Assembly (NCBI RefSeq): GCF_013155545.1
Contig: NZ_JABJVV010000006.1
Span: forward strand, 186,001-250,000
Direction: 5' to 3'
DNA: 64,000 nt
Origin: Caenimonas soli
GTDB lineage: Bacteria > Pseudomonadota > Gammaproteobacteria > Burkholderiales > Burkholderiaceae_C
Positions 17,889-29,363 of this stretch are shown here, piece after piece. Made by a program: the position numbers and the translations under genes. Numbering within the stretch: position 1 is the first letter of the stretch; every line of letters starts with the position of its first letter. Below the pieces are notes generated by a model. It was not told where the DNA came from. It saw nothing but the letters and a program-made list of their open reading frames with translations, and searched no databases.

Positions 17889-18859
17889 TGGCATTTCGCG
17901 TGCTGGTCACCGGACGCGGTTCGATCGCCAAGCGCCACACGGAGCATCTGCGAGCGCTCTCGCCCGGCGTGGTGGTGGCCGTGATTTCGCGCACCGGGAC
18001 GGTCGACGAATCCTTCGAGCCTTGTGAGGTGTTCGCGGACATGGCGCGGGGGCTCCGTTGGAAACCCGATGCCGTGGTGATCGCCAGTGTTTCGAGCCGC
18101 CATGCCGATGAGCTCGACGCCTGTCTGCAGGGGGGGCTGCCATGCCTGGTCGAAAAACCCATTGTCATTGCGCGGCAGCAACTCGTCAGATTGCGCGCGT
18201 CCGCCGCGGCCGCGCCTGCACCGCTGGCGGTGCAGGTGGGCTGTAACCTGCGCCATTTGCCCGCGCTTGCGCGGCTCAGGCAGATTCTCGCCTCGGGCAC
18301 GCTCGGCAGGCTCGTGCGTGCCCAACTCGAGGTCGGGCAGGATCTGACCCAATGGCGGCCGGGCCGGGGACTCGCGGGGTCGTACAGCGCCGATTCCGCC
18401 CAGGGCGGCGGCGTGGTGTTCGACCTGGTCCACGAAATCGACATGGCCGTCTGGCTGCTGGGCCCGTTGCAGGTGAAAGCCGCGATCGGCGGTCATCTTT
18501 CGTCCCTGCCCGTTTCATGCGATGACGTTCACACGGCATTGCTGGTGGGGCCTGGCGCGGCGCCGGTTGTGGTGGCGCTGGACTATGTGTCCCAGCGGCC
18601 GGTGCGGCGCTATTCCTTCGTGGCCGAACGTGGGTCGATCGTGTGCGACCTGATCGCGCGGGAGATCACGGTGGCGGATCGCGCCGGCGTCCATAGCATC
18701 ACGAGTGACGCCACCGATTTCGACGTCGCCGGCACGTACCGGTCCCAGATGGCCGATTGGCTGGCCGCGGTACAGTATCCGCAACGCCCGCTGGTGTCGC
18801 CCCTGTCCGAGGCTTTCGAGGCCGCTGAGCTGATGCTGGCCATGAAGGAGGCGACATGA
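17888..18859 (+). CDS. Gfo/Idh/MocA-family oxidoreductase (PtmF-like)
   Basis: A 323-aa NAD(P)-dependent dehydrogenase. It has an N-terminal Rossmann domain (VLVTGRGSIAKRH), the family EKP motif (CLVEKPIV) and a C-terminal alpha/beta domain with the conserved VFDLVHEIDMA segment carrying a His-Asp pair. Similar proteins accompany CMP-nonulosonate genes, for example PtmF in Campylobacter, where the exact step is still poorly defined. Here it lies between the HisH-like gene and the CMP-sugar synthetase, overlapping both. I assign the family with confidence but not the substrate. Confidence 0.8.
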   Translation: MAFRVLVTGRGSIAKRHTEHLRALSPGVVVAVISRTGTVDESFEPCEVFADMARGLRWKPDAVVIASVSSRHADELDACLQGGLPCLVEKPIVIARQQLVRLRASAAAAPAPLAVQVGCNLRHLPALARLRQILASGTLGRLVRAQLEVGQDLTQWRPGRGLAGSYSADSAQGGGVVFDLVHEIDMAVWLLGPLQVKAAIGGHLSSLPVSCDDVHTALLVGPGAAPVVVALDYVSQRPVRRYSFVAERGSIVCDLIAREITVADRAGVHSITSDATDFDVAGTYRSQMADWLAAVQYPQRPLVSPLSEAFEAAELMLAMKEAT

Positions 18860-19545
18860 AAATCATCAGTATCTGCGCCCGCGGCGGTTCCCAGGGGGTG
18901 CCCGGCAAGAACATCCGGCTGTTGTGCGGCAAGCCACTCATCGCATGGACGATCGAGCAGGCTTTCGCGAGCCGTGTGGCAGATCGCGTCCTGGTATCCA
19001 CCGACAGCGAGCAAATCGCCGAGGTGGCCCGTCGCTATGGCGCCGAGGTTCCTTTCCTGCGGCCAGCCGTGCTCGCGACGGCATCCGCGGGGAAGCTGCC
19101 TGCCATTCTCCACCTGGTCGAGTGGATTGAGGCGCGGACCGGGCCGGTGTCGCGCATCATTGATCTCGACCCGACCTCACCGCTGCGAGAGGTGGCGGAC
19201 ATCCGGGCCTGCGACGCGCTGCTGGGCGACGACGCAGACCTGGTCATCACCGGCTACGAATCCGAGAAGAATCCCTACTTCAACATGGTGGAGCAAAAGC
19301 CTGACGGCTCCTTCGAGCGCGTCTGTCTCCCCGGCCGCGAGGTGTTGAGTCGCCAGTCGGCTCCCAAGGTCTACGCAATGAATGCCAGCATCTACGCATG
19401 GCACCGCCGCAGCCTGAGCGAGTCGCTGTGGAATTGCGGACGCATTGCGCTTCACGTGATGCCGCGCGAGCGATCAATCGACATCGACCACCCGGTGGAT
19501 TTCGATATGGTGGAATTGCTCATGAAAAAGAAGGGCCAATCATGA
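18856..19545 (+). CDS. CMP-nonulosonate cytidylyltransferase (LegF/NeuA-like)
   Basis: Activates a nonulosonic acid with CTP; 229 aa, a length typical of the single-domain enzymes. The N-terminal signature reads ISICARGGSQGVPGKNIRLL, a variant of the IIPARGGSKGIPxKN nucleotide loop, and DPTSPLREVADI is the conserved mid-domain block. The final RSIDIDHPVDFDMVELL is also characteristic of this family. It is placed as the last biosynthetic step, with the synthase, epimerase and acetyltransferase genes just downstream. The ATG overlaps the upstream stop (ATGA). Confidence 0.92.
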   Translation: MKIISICARGGSQGVPGKNIRLLCGKPLIAWTIEQAFASRVADRVLVSTDSEQIAEVARRYGAEVPFLRPAVLATASAGKLPAILHLVEWIEARTGPVSRIIDLDPTSPLREVADIRACDALLGDDADLVITGYESEKNPYFNMVEQKPDGSFERVCLPGREVLSRQSAPKVYAMNASIYAWHRRSLSESLWNCGRIALHVMPRERSIDIDHPVDFDMVELLMKKKGQS

Positions 19546-20330
19546 CCGACCCATTCAGGCTTCAGGACAAGGTCGTGGTGCTGACCGGTGCTGCCGGGAT
19601 CATCGGAACTGAGGTCGTTCGCAGCTTCCTGGAGGCCGGCGCGCGCGTCTTCGCCATCGATCGGAACAAGGCCCTGCTGCAGCAAAAACTCGGACCCGAA
19701 AGTGCCTCGTTTTTGCACTGCGCGGCCGACGTGTCCGACCGCGAATCGCTTCTGCGCGCGCGTTCGCAGCTCGATGCCCGGTGGGGAACGGCCGACGTAT
19801 TGCTGAACAACGCCGCGGCGAAGTCGGCTAACTTCTTCGAACCTTTCGAGACGTTCCCGCTGGAAGACTGGAACGAAGTAATGGGTGTCAATCTCACCGG
19901 CGCGATGCTGGCGGCGCAGGTCTTCGGCTCACCCATGGCCGAGCGCGGCCAGGGCAGCATCGTCAATACCTTGTCGATCTACGGCATCGTGGCGCCGGAC
20001 CAGCGCATCTACGAAGGGTCCATGTACTTGGGCCGTCCGATCAACACGCCGGCGGTCTACGGTGCGAGCAAGGCCGGTCTCTGGGGACTGACGAAGTACC
20101 TGGCGAGTTATTGGGGACATCGGGGTGTGCGCGTCAACGCGGTCACCCCGGGCGGTGTTTCCAGCGGACAAAACGATGTCTTCATGGAGAACTATTCCAG
20201 CCGGGTGCCCCTGGGCCGAATGGCCGAGGTAAGCGAGATCGCCCAGGCGATGCGCTACCTGGCGAGCGACGCTTCCAAGTATGTGACCGGGCACAACCTG
20301 GTCGTGGATGGCGGCTGGACGGCATGGTAG
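19542..20330 (+). CDS. Short-chain dehydrogenase/reductase (PtmA-like)
   Basis: A 262-aa SDR with a TGAAGIIGTE cofactor loop (standard TGxxxGxG with the last Gly replaced), an NNAA motif and the active-site YGASKAG Tyr-Lys pair; it ends VVDGGWTAW, as is usual for SDRs. Related SDRs (PtmA in Campylobacter) sit in nonulosonate loci. A role in forming or modifying the amino-sugar precursor is inferred, and the exact reaction is unknown. The gene overlaps the CMP transferase by 4 bases and the synthase by 7, so it is embedded in the pathway run. Confidence 0.85.
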   Translation: MTDPFRLQDKVVVLTGAAGIIGTEVVRSFLEAGARVFAIDRNKALLQQKLGPESASFLHCAADVSDRESLLRARSQLDARWGTADVLLNNAAAKSANFFEPFETFPLEDWNEVMGVNLTGAMLAAQVFGSPMAERGQGSIVNTLSIYGIVAPDQRIYEGSMYLGRPINTPAVYGASKAGLWGLTKYLASYWGHRGVRVNAVTPGGVSSGQNDVFMENYSSRVPLGRMAEVSEIAQAMRYLASDASKYVTGHNLVVDGGWTAW

Positions 20331-21364
20331 CTGCAACATCCCCCGTGTTCGTGATCGCGGAAGCCGGAGTCAACCACAACGGCGACCTCGGCATGGCCTT
20401 GCGGCTTTGCGATGCCGCGCGGGCCAGTGGTGCGGACGCGGTCAAATTCCAGACCTTCCGCGCCCAGGACCTGGTGGTGCCCGGCGCGCCGACCGCCGCA
20501 TACCAGGAGCGGCAGACCGGTCACCAGGACCAGTTCGCGATGCTGCAGCAGCTGGAGCTTTCCCAAGCCCAGCACGAAATCATCCAGGCGCACTGCGCCG
20601 CAATCGGCATCGAATTCTTCTCGACGCCCTTTTCCGTGGACGCCGTGGACATGCTCGTTCGCCTTGGCGTGCAACGGCTCAAGCTTTCATCGGGCGAGCT
20701 CACCCACCGCGTGCTGGTCGAGCGCGCTGCGGCGGCGCAGCTGCCCTTGCTGGTGTCCACGGGCATGGCCACGATGGACGAGATTCGGGAGGCACTGGAC
20801 TGGATAGCGGCTGCCCGGGGAGGGCTGGCCGCGGTCACGGTGCTTCACTGCACCTCGGCTTATCCCGCCCCCGACGAAATCCTCAACCTGAAAGCCATCC
20901 AGTCGATGGCGCGCGACCTCGGGATCGCGGTGGGCTACTCCGACCACAGTCTGGGCATCGAGGCAGCGCTCGCCGCCGTGGCGCTGGGCGCGTCGGTCAT
21001 AGAAAAGCACCTGACGCTCGACTGCGACCTTCCGGGGCCCGACCACAGCGCATCCCTCGAGCCTGCGGAGTTCGAGCAAATGGTCAAGGGAATTCGCCGG
21101 GTGAGCGCGATGCTGGGCACGGGCGTCAAAGCGCCCACCGGCGAGGAGCTCGACACGGCGCGCGTGGCGCGGCGCAGCATCGTCGCGGCCAAGGATATTG
21201 CTGCCGGGTCGCGCATCGGTGAAGGCATGTTGACCTGCCGGCGCCCCGCAACCGGGATCGCGCCGCGCGAACTGCCGGGCATCGTCGGCCGCTCGGCCAG
21301 TGTCGCCATACCCGCAGGCACCGTGCTGCAGTGGGACCACCTGGAAGGCGGGCAGGGGCAATGA
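20324..21364 (+). CDS. Nonulosonic acid synthase (LegI/NeuB family)
   Basis: Condenses PEP with a 6-carbon amino sugar to give a 9-carbon nonulosonic acid; 346 aa. The NeuB TIM barrel begins FVIAEAGVNHNGDLGMAL and includes VKFQTF, KLSSGELTH, CTSAYPAP and GYSDHSLG. A C-terminal SAF/antifreeze-like domain (about 285-346, VAAKDIAAGSRIGEGML...) closes the active site of the partner subunit. Because the locus has a LegG-type 2-epimerase, 2,4-diacetamido-2,4,6-trideoxymannose is the likely substrate, giving legionaminic acid. Start ATG 20324 overlaps the SDR stop. Confidence 0.92.
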   Translation: MVAATSPVFVIAEAGVNHNGDLGMALRLCDAARASGADAVKFQTFRAQDLVVPGAPTAAYQERQTGHQDQFAMLQQLELSQAQHEIIQAHCAAIGIEFFSTPFSVDAVDMLVRLGVQRLKLSSGELTHRVLVERAAAAQLPLLVSTGMATMDEIREALDWIAAARGGLAAVTVLHCTSAYPAPDEILNLKAIQSMARDLGIAVGYSDHSLGIEAALAAVALGASVIEKHLTLDCDLPGPDHSASLEPAEFEQMVKGIRRVSAMLGTGVKAPTGEELDTARVARRSIVAAKDIAAGSRIGEGMLTCRRPATGIAPRELPGIVGRSASVAIPAGTVLQWDHLEGGQGQ

Positions 21365-22506
21365 GTGCCGTTGCGCCCCGGCGGCTGCTCTATCTGAGCG
21401 GAACCCGCGCCGACTTCGGCCTTATGAGGGGCACGTTGCAACGCATTGCGGCGGCGCCTGGTGTGAGCCTGCAGGTGGCGGTCACCGGCATGCACCTGAG
21501 CGAGGAGCACGGCAACACAGTCGAGGAAATCCGTGCCGCCGGACTGCCCATTTGCGCGGAGATTGCGCTGGACATGAGCACGGGCACCGCCAGTGGCATG
21601 GCACTGGCGCTCGCCGATTGCCTGCGAGGTGTGACGCAATTGCTGTCGCGCGAGCGCCCGGACTTTCTGCTTTTGCTGGGAGACCGTGGCGAGATGCTGG
21701 CAGGCGCGATCGCAGCCCTTCACGTCGGTGTTCCCTCCGTGCATATTCACGGTGGCGAGCGCTCGGGGACGGTGGACGAGCCGGTGCGGCACGCCATCAG
21801 CAAGCTCAGTAGCTACCATTTTGTGGCGACAGCGCAGTCGCGCGACCGCCTCTTGCGAATGGGCGAGGACGAATCGCGCATCTTCGTCACAGGAGCACCC
21901 GGGCTCGACGGCTTGAGCGAGTTGGGCGCGGTAAACAGGGCCGATTGCTTGGCTGGCCTGGGCCTTGCCGGCACCGGGCCCTTCATCATGGCGGTATTTC
22001 ATCCGGTAGTGCAGCAGGCCGGGCAGGCGCATGCGCAGGCGGTGGCGCTATTGCAGGCCTTGCAGCACATCGGCCTGCCGGTGGTCTGGGTGGCGCCGAA
22101 CGCCGATGCGGGTTCCCGCGAGATCGTCGCGGCTCTCGATGAAAGCCCTTTGCCTGCAGGTTCGCAGCGCCTTCGTCATGCGCCGCGCCCGCTGTTCGCC
22201 GCGGCCTTGCGCCATTGCGAAGTGCTGATCGGCAATTCCTCGGCGGGCATCATCGAAGCCGCGACCTTCGGCACGCCCGTGGTCAACGTCGGTGACCGGC
22301 AGCGCCTGCGCGAGCGCACCCCCAACATCATCGACGTGCCGGCGGAGCGCGACGCCATAGAGGCGGGCCTGCGTGCGGCGCTGGGTCATGGCCGGTGGCC
22401 GTGTGACAATCCGTGGGGCGACGGCCATGCGGGCGAACGGATCGCTTCGTTGCTCGCCACCCTGCCGGCCGGCCCGCAACTTCTGGAAAAGGTAAACAGT
22501 TATTGA
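21361..22506 (+). CDS. UDP-sugar hydrolysing 2-epimerase (LegG/NeuC family)
   Basis: Inverts C2 and hydrolyses the UDP-sugar; 381 aa with GT-B/UDP-GlcNAc 2-epimerase fold. Conserved blocks are YLSGTRADFGLM at the N terminus, LLLGDRGEMLAGA, HGGERSGTVDEPVRHAISKL, and the nucleotide-binding IGNSSAGIIEAATFGTPVVNVG. This hydrolysing type is used by sialic and legionaminic pathways, while pseudaminic acid uses the unrelated PseG, so its presence argues for a Leg-type product. The ATG overlaps the synthase stop (ATGA); 19 bases separate it from the acetyltransferase. Confidence 0.92.
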   Translation: MSAVAPRRLLYLSGTRADFGLMRGTLQRIAAAPGVSLQVAVTGMHLSEEHGNTVEEIRAAGLPICAEIALDMSTGTASGMALALADCLRGVTQLLSRERPDFLLLLGDRGEMLAGAIAALHVGVPSVHIHGGERSGTVDEPVRHAISKLSSYHFVATAQSRDRLLRMGEDESRIFVTGAPGLDGLSELGAVNRADCLAGLGLAGTGPFIMAVFHPVVQQAGQAHAQAVALLQALQHIGLPVVWVAPNADAGSREIVAALDESPLPAGSQRLRHAPRPLFAAALRHCEVLIGNSSAGIIEAATFGTPVVNVGDRQRLRERTPNIIDVPAERDAIEAGLRAALGHGRWPCDNPWGDGHAGERIASLLATLPAGPQLLEKVNSY

Positions 22507-22525
22507 ACCCGAGGGCGTTTCCGCC

Positions 22526-23133
22526 GTGTCGAGCTTGCTGATATTTGGCGCCGGCGGCCACGGCCGTGTGGTGGCGGATGCGGCGTTGCGCGCAGCAAAG
22601 TGGTCACTGGTGTTCGCCAGCGATCGCGATCCTGTCCGCTGCAGCGGCGAGTTGCTGGCGGGCGTCGCCTTGCGGCCGGCCGACGCGGCGTTGGCCGCTG
22701 CGGCAGCGGTTCACGTGGCCATCGGCAGCGCCGCCAGCCGCGAAAGGGAAGTGGCGGCCCTGCCCCCGGGCGTGCTGGCCACCGTGGTTCATCCGCAATC
22801 CAGTGTGTCCGCGCACGCCAGTGTGTCGCCCGGCTGCTTCGTGGCGGCCCAGGCCGTCGTTGCGCCGCTTGCCATCCTGGGCCGCTCGGTCATCCTCAAC
22901 CACGGCGCCGTGGTGGATCATGACGCGAGCGTCGGTGATTTCTCGCATGTTGCCCCGCTTGCCGCACTGGGTGGCGGGGTGAAAGTAGGGCGCCGCGTGC
23001 TGATCGGAAGCGGCGCCCGCGTCTTGCCGGGCCTTCGCATCGCCGACGACGTGGTGGTGGGCGCCGGCGCCGTCGTTTGCACCCATTTGGACGAAGCGGG
23101 CGTGTATGCCGGTGTTCCCGCAAGGAGACTGAG

Positions 23134-23137
<4 letters not shown>
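22526..23137 (+). CDS. Amino-sugar N-acetyltransferase (LegH/PglD/NeuD family)
   Basis: A 203-aa trimeric left-handed beta-helix acetyltransferase. An N-terminal Rossmann-like UDP-sugar domain (LLIFGAGGHGRVVADAA) precedes hexapeptide repeats that end in VVVGAGAVVCTHLDEAGVYAGVPARR. The catalytic-type His is in NHGAVVDHDASVGDF, as in PglD. It is expected to acetylate the C4 amine of the UDP-4-amino sugar made by the neighbouring aminotransferase. The GTG start at 22526 is the only sensible one before the Rossmann motif. It overlaps the aminotransferase start by 4 bases. Confidence 0.9.
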
Positions 23138-24622
<1,485 letters not shown>

Positions 24623-24636
<14 letters not shown>

Positions 24637-26428
24637 AAAACCCGCGGTTCTGCTGGTAGTCGATCTGGTGCTGGTCCTGCTGGCAGGATGGGCCGCGTTC
24701 TGGCTGCGATTCAATTTCGACATTCCGGACGAGTTCAACCGCCTGGCGCTGATGGCAAGTCCGTGGAGCCTCTTCGGCTACGCGGCGGGCCTGACGTTCG
24801 CGCGCGTGTATCGGCAGGTATGGAGCTATATAGGCCTCCCGGAGCTGCGTCAGCTGGCCGCCGGCATCATGCTGGGCGGCCTGCTCACGGCCGCGGCAGT
24901 GCTGATGCTGCGCATGCCCGCCTTCCCGCGGTCGGTCCTGCTGCTGCAACCGCTGATCGCGCTCGTGCTCATGGGCGCGGCGAGGGCCGGCTGGCGCACG
25001 CTTTCCGAGCACCGGACGCTGGGACAAAGCGGCGGGCGGCGCCTGATCATCGCGGGCCGGATTCAGGACGCGTCGGATGCTCTGCGGGCGCTCAAGGGTT
25101 CGCAGCAATGGCACCCCGTCGGCATCGTGTCGCCGGAAGCCGCCGAAGTGGGCCGTTCGATGCAGAACGTCAGGGTCCTGGGCCAGACGGCGGCCCTGGC
25201 CGACATCTGCGCCGCCGCGCAGGCCGAGGCCGCACTGATTGCCAGCCCCGCCGGCTCGGCTGAGCGGCACCAGGTGCTCATGAGCGCCGCCGGCTCGCGC
25301 GTGGCGTTGCTGACCATGCCCCGCCCCGACGAATGGCTCAAGACCGAGAGCACGGGGCCACGCCGGATCGAGCTGGAAGATCTGCTCGGGCGCACACCTG
25401 TGCAATTGGACGAAGCAGGCCTGGCCGAATTGCTGTCGGGGCAGACCGTGCTGGTCACGGGTGCCGGCGGCTCGATAGGCTCGGAGCTGTGCCGCCAGGT
25501 GGCGCGCTTCGGTGTTGGGCACCTGGTCTGCGTGGACGTGTCCGAGTTCGCGATCTACCAGCTCGAGCAGGAACTGCGCGCAGCCCATCCGCAGATGCGT
25601 GGCTCCTACTACACGGCCAATGTCCGCGAAATCGAGCGGCTGCGGGCGATCGCGCTGAAGCACCGGCCGGCCGTGGTGTTGCATGCCGCGGCCTACAAGC
25701 ACGTCCCGTTGATGGAAGAACTCAACGAGATAGAGGCGCTGCGCACCAACGTGCAGGGCACGCTGCATTCGGCGCGCGTGGCCGGGGAGTGCGGCGCGCG
25801 GCGCTTCGTCATGATTTCCACCGACAAGGCGGTGAACCCGACCAACGTGATGGGCGCGAGCAAGCGGTTGGCCGAGCTCATGGTGCAAGGCGCGGCAGCC
25901 GAGTTTCCGGGCACGCAGTACGTCTCGGTGCGCTTTGGCAATGTGCTGGGGTCGAGCGGCTCGGTCGTTCCCCTGTTCACCTCACAGATCGCCCGTGGTG
26001 GACCGGTGACCGTGACCCATCCGGAGATCGTGCGCTTTTTCATGACGATCCCGGAAGCGGCGCAGCTGGTGTTGCAAGCCGGGCTGATGGGACGCTCGGG
26101 TCAGATCTTCGTGCTGGACATGGGCGAGCCCGTCAAGATCGTCGATTTGGCGCGCATGCTGATTCGCCTGTCCGGCAAGACCGAGCAGGAAATCCCCATC
26201 AGCTATACCGGCCTGCGCCCCGGCGAAAAACTGTTCGAGGAACTGCTCGCCGACGACGAGACGACGGAGCCCACGCCGCATCCCAAGCTGCGTGTGGCCA
26301 AGACGGCGGGACAGTCGTCTGATATCGAGGCGGTGATGCGGTGGATCGGCGATGCCGGCCCCGCGCCGGCGGGCGATGGTCTTCGCCATTGGCTGCGCAG
26401 CCAGGTGCCGGAGTACGCGCCGCGCTAG
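24623..26428 (+). CDS. Membrane UDP-GlcNAc 4,6-dehydratase (PglF/WbpM/CapD-like)
   Basis: Forms the UDP-4-keto-6-deoxy-GlcNAc entry intermediate; 601 aa. Four N-terminal hydrophobic helices (about 1-125) and a degenerate Rossmann domain precede the catalytic SDR domain with VTGAGGSIGSEL. The active-site region STDKAVNPTNVMGASKR has Met in place of the usual SDR Tyr, characteristic of PglF/WbpM enzymes. A downstream RPGEKLFEELL block is also typical. The GTG at 24623 follows GAGGACGG and overlaps the aminotransferase by 14 bases. It probably supplies the substrate of the adjacent aminotransferase. The 3' end overlaps the opposite-strand LON-domain gene by 4 bases. Confidence 0.93.
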
Positions 26429-27057
26429 TTCGCGATGCCCGTGCGGGCCAGCACGTCGCTGACAAGCTCCAGACGCACCAGGGGATTGTCCAGTTCCATC
26501 AGGCGCTGCTTGAGCTGCGGCGACAGGGGGAGCAGCTCGCACCAGCGGTTGGCCACCCAGCCGCAATCGTCCAGGCGCCAGGGGCCCTGCAACGGCATCT
26601 GGCCCGGGGCGTCGACCTTTTCCTGCAGCGAGTGAATCAGCCTTCCCAAGGCGGTGGCGGTGATCTTGAGGTCGTCCGGGATGGGCACGGCCATGTCGGC
26701 GGGCAGCCGCTCCACGTCGGCGATCCACAGGCCATGCTTGAGCTGGTCGCTGGCGGTGATTCGAAAGCGCTGCGCGCCGTTGGCGCGGATCATCATGAGG
26801 CCGGGGCGCGGGTTCTCGACTTCGCTGATGGTCGCCAGCGTGCCGACGCCGGCGAACGCCTCCTTGCTGCCTGGATGCCGGACCTCGGAGCCCTGCGTCA
26901 GCAGGACGACGCCGAATGGTGCGCCGGCCTTGTGGCAGCGTCCGATCATGTCCAGGTAGCGCACCTCGAAAATGCGCAGCTGCAGCACGCCACCCGGGAA
27001 CAGCACAGCGCCCAGGGGGAACAGCGGAAGGGACTGCAGGGTGAGGGCTGACGGCAT
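26425..27057 (-). CDS. LON N-terminal substrate-binding domain protein
   Basis: A 210-aa protein consisting of only the LON (PUA-like) domain, without the AAA+ or protease domains. It begins SLPLFPLGAVLFPGGVLQLR, then IFEVRYLDMIG, followed by FGVVLLTQGSEV and VGTLATISEV, all standard for the domain. A C-terminal helical segment ends with LARTGIAN. Function is undefined; such stand-alone domains are widespread in proteobacteria. I chose ATG 27057 (MPSALTLQSLPLF) because upstream codons lack family similarity. Divergent from the YggT gene. Confidence 0.88.
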   Translation of the reverse strand: MPSALTLQSLPLFPLGAVLFPGGVLQLRIFEVRYLDMIGRCHKAGAPFGVVLLTQGSEVRHPGSKEAFAGVGTLATISEVENPRPGLMMIRANGAQRFRITASDQLKHGLWIADVERLPADMAVPIPDDLKITATALGRLIHSLQEKVDAPGQMPLQGPWRLDDCGWVANRWCELLPLSPQLKQRLMELDNPLVRLELVSDVLARTGIAN

Positions 27058-27107
27058 CGGTTTCGCTCTTCTGGCCGCTATCATCCCACGACCGACTTAC
27101 CCGCGCT

Positions 27108-27656
27108 ATGGCCTACCAAATCATTTCCTTCCTTCTCGATGTTGCGGCCGGCCTGCTGGGCGGGGCTTGCCTGCTGCGGCTGTACATGCAATACCAGCGC
27201 ATCCCGTTCGGCAACCCGGTAGGTCGTTTCGTGTTTGCGCTCACTGACTGGCTGATCCTGCCGTTGCGCCGAATCCTGCCCGCCATGGGACGCTGGGACA
27301 CGGCCAGCCTTGTAAGCGTGTACCTGATCGAGCTGGCCCAGTTCTGCCTGCTATGGCTGTTGATGGGCCGGGTGGGTGGCTTGCAGCTGCTGCCCATCCT
27401 GGCGGTGTTCGGCGTGTTGCGGCTGGTGATCTCGGGCCTGACCGGCCTGGTGATCGTCTATGCGATCCTGTCGTGGGTCCAGGCCGACTCGCCCATCGTC
27501 GACGTGATCGAACGCCTCTGCGCGCCGCTGCTGCGCCCCTGGCGCCGGCTGATCCCGCTGGTGGGCGGCATCGACCTGTCGCCGCTGGCCTTCCTGGTGG
27601 CGCTGCAGGTGGCCGCCATCATGCTGGCCTACCTGCAAGGCGCCGTGCTGCGTTAG
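27108..27656 (+). CDS. YggT-family membrane protein
   Basis: A 182-aa inner-membrane protein with two tandem YGGT units, each a hydrophobic helix pair separated by a basic/aromatic loop: [16 protein letters not shown] ... LPLRRILP in the first, and [17 protein letters not shown] ... [17 protein letters not shown] in the second. Function is not firmly established; roles in osmotic shock, cell division or secretion have been suggested for relatives. Start ATG 27108. The 3' end overlaps the opposite-strand accD by 4 bases. Confidence 0.9.
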   Translation: MAYQIISFLLDVAAGLLGGACLLRLYMQYQRIPFGNPVGRFVFALTDWLILPLRRILPAMGRWDTASLVSVYLIELAQFCLLWLLMGRVGGLQLLPILAVFGVLRLVISGLTGLVIVYAILSWVQADSPIVDVIERLCAPLLRPWRRLIPLVGGIDLSPLAFLVALQVAAIMLAYLQGAVLR

Positions 27657-28525
27657 TCGACGGCGTCGGCGGGCTGGCGCTGCAGCATGGCAAGTGCATG
27701 CGCCACGGTCTTGCGCAGCTCGCGCCGGTCGCAAATGAAATCGACCGCGCCCTTGGTCTGCAGGAATTCGGCGCGCTGGAAGCCTTCGGGCAAGGTCACC
27801 CGCACGGTGGATTCGATCACACGCGGCCCGGCGAAACCGATCAGCGCCTTGGGCTCGGCAATCACCACGTCGCCCACGAAGGCGAATCCCGCGCTCACCC
27901 CGCCCATGGTGGGGTCCGTCAGCACGCTGATGTAAGGCAGGCCCTTCTTGGCCAGGCGGGTCAGCGCCGCATTGGTCTTGGCCATCTGCATCAGCGACAG
28001 CAGGCCTTCCTGCATGCGGGCGCCTCCAGTGGCGGTGAAGCACACGAAGGGCACTTTCTGCTCGACTGCGGCTTCGACGCCGCGCACGAAGCGTTCGCCC
28101 ACCACGCTGCCCATGCTGCCACCCATGAAATCGAACTCGAAGGCGGCCGCGACCAGGCTGATGCTGTGCACCGCGCCGCCCATGACCACCAGGGCGTCGG
28201 TCTCGCCGGTGTTCTCCAGCGCTTCCTTGAGCCGCTCGGGATAGCGCCGGCTGTCCTTGAATTTGAGTGCGTCAACCGGGAGCACTTCCTGGCCCAGCTC
28301 GTAGCGGCCCTCGGCATCGAGGAAGCCGTTGAGGCGCCCGCGCGCGCCTATGCGGTGGTGATGGCTGCAGGTGGGACAGACGTTCTGGTTTTGTTCCAGG
28401 TCGGTCTTGTACAGCACGGTCTCGCAGCTGGGACACTTGACCCACAGGCCTTCCGGGACCTGGCGCCGGTCGGCCGGGTCGGTTTGCTGGATCTTGGGCG
28501 GAAGCAGTTTTTCTAGCCAGCTCAT
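27653..28525 (-). CDS. accD: Acetyl-CoA carboxylase carboxyltransferase subunit beta
   Basis: Beta subunit of the carboxyltransferase that makes malonyl-CoA for fatty acid synthesis; 290 aa. The N-terminal zinc ribbon has four Cys (31, 34, 50 and 53: CPSC ... CPTC). The crotonase-like core includes GGARMQEG and [11 protein letters not shown]. It is the last gene of the trp-containing minus-strand run, 28 bases after trpA, an arrangement common in betaproteobacteria. Start ATG 28525 ([10 protein letters not shown]). Confidence 0.97.
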   Translation of the reverse strand: MSWLEKLLPPKIQQTDPADRRQVPEGLWVKCPSCETVLYKTDLEQNQNVCPTCSHHHRIGARGRLNGFLDAEGRYELGQEVLPVDALKFKDSRRYPERLKEALENTGETDALVVMGGAVHSISLVAAAFEFDFMGGSMGSVVGERFVRGVEAAVEQKVPFVCFTATGGARMQEGLLSLMQMAKTNAALTRLAKKGLPYISVLTDPTMGGVSAGFAFVGDVVIAEPKALIGFAGPRVIESTVRVTLPEGFQRAEFLQTKGAVDFICDRRELRKTVAHALAMLQRQPADAVD

Positions 28526-28553
28526 AGCGCGGGAACTCCTTGGAGGGACATCA

Positions 28554-29363
28554 TTATGCGTCGAGTGCGGATCGGATCCCGCGCAGGAAATCGGCCACGG
28601 TGGCGACGGCTTGATCGCGCGGCTGCGTTTCCAGCAGCTGGATGATCTTGGTGCCGATCACCACGGCATCGGCGACTTTGCCGATGGCCTTCGCGGTGGC
28701 GGCGTCGCGGATGCCGAAGCCGACGCCGACGGGGATGTTCACATGGCGGCGAATGCGCGGCAGCGCCTGTTCCACCGCATCGGTGTCCAGGTGCCCGGCG
28801 CCTGTGACGCCCTTGAGCGAGACGTAGTAAACATAGCCGCTCGCCACCCGGGCGACCTGCCGCATGCGTTCATCGGTGCTGGTGGGGGCCAAAAGGAAGA
28901 TCAGGTCGAGGTTACTGGCCTTGAGCTTCGCGGCGAATTCCTCGCACTCTTCGGGTGGGTAGTCCACCACCAGGATGCCGTCCACTCCGGATTCGGCAGC
29001 GTCGCGAATGAAGGTGTCCTTGCCGTGGACCAGGTCGTAGCGCTCGACCGGATTGGCGTAGCCCATCAGCACCATCGGCGTCGTGCTGTCCTTGGCGCGG
29101 AAAGTCTTCACCATCGCCAGCACCTGGACCATGCCGATGCCCAGGGCCAGCGCTTTTTCGCCGGCTTTCTGGATCACCGGGCCATCGGCCATGGGGTCGG
29201 AAAACGGCACCCCCAGTTCGATGACGTCGGCCCCGGCGGCAACCATGCCGTGCATCAGCTCGGGCGTGATGTCGGCAAACGGAAAGCCGGCGGTGACATA
29301 GGGGATGAGCGCCTTGCGGCCTGCGCTTTTCAGGGATGCAAACTTGGCGGCGAGGCGGCTCAT
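28554..29363 (-). CDS. trpA: Tryptophan synthase alpha subunit
   Basis: Cleaves indole-3-glycerol phosphate to indole and G3P; 269 aa TIM barrel. Catalytic Glu is in [15 protein letters not shown] and catalytic Asp in [11 protein letters not shown]; the C-terminal phosphate loop GVGFGIRD is intact. The ATG overlaps the trpB stop (ATGA), matching the coupled production of the alpha2-beta2 complex. Confidence 0.97.
   Translation of the reverse strand: MSRLAAKFASLKSAGRKALIPYVTAGFPFADITPELMHGMVAAGADVIELGVPFSDPMADGPVIQKAGEKALALGIGMVQVLAMVKTFRAKDSTTPMVLMGYANPVERYDLVHGKDTFIRDAAESGVDGILVVDYPPEECEEFAAKLKASNLDLIFLLAPTSTDERMRQVARVASGYVYYVSLKGVTGAGHLDTDAVEQALPRIRRHVNIPVGVGFGIRDAATAKAIGKVADAVVIGTKIIQLLETQPRDQAVATVADFLRGIRSALDA

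Noticed and set aside
16704..17894. Minus-strand open frame opposite the HisF/HisH genes
   Set aside because: Shadow frame without similarity; both plus-strand genes have full motifs.
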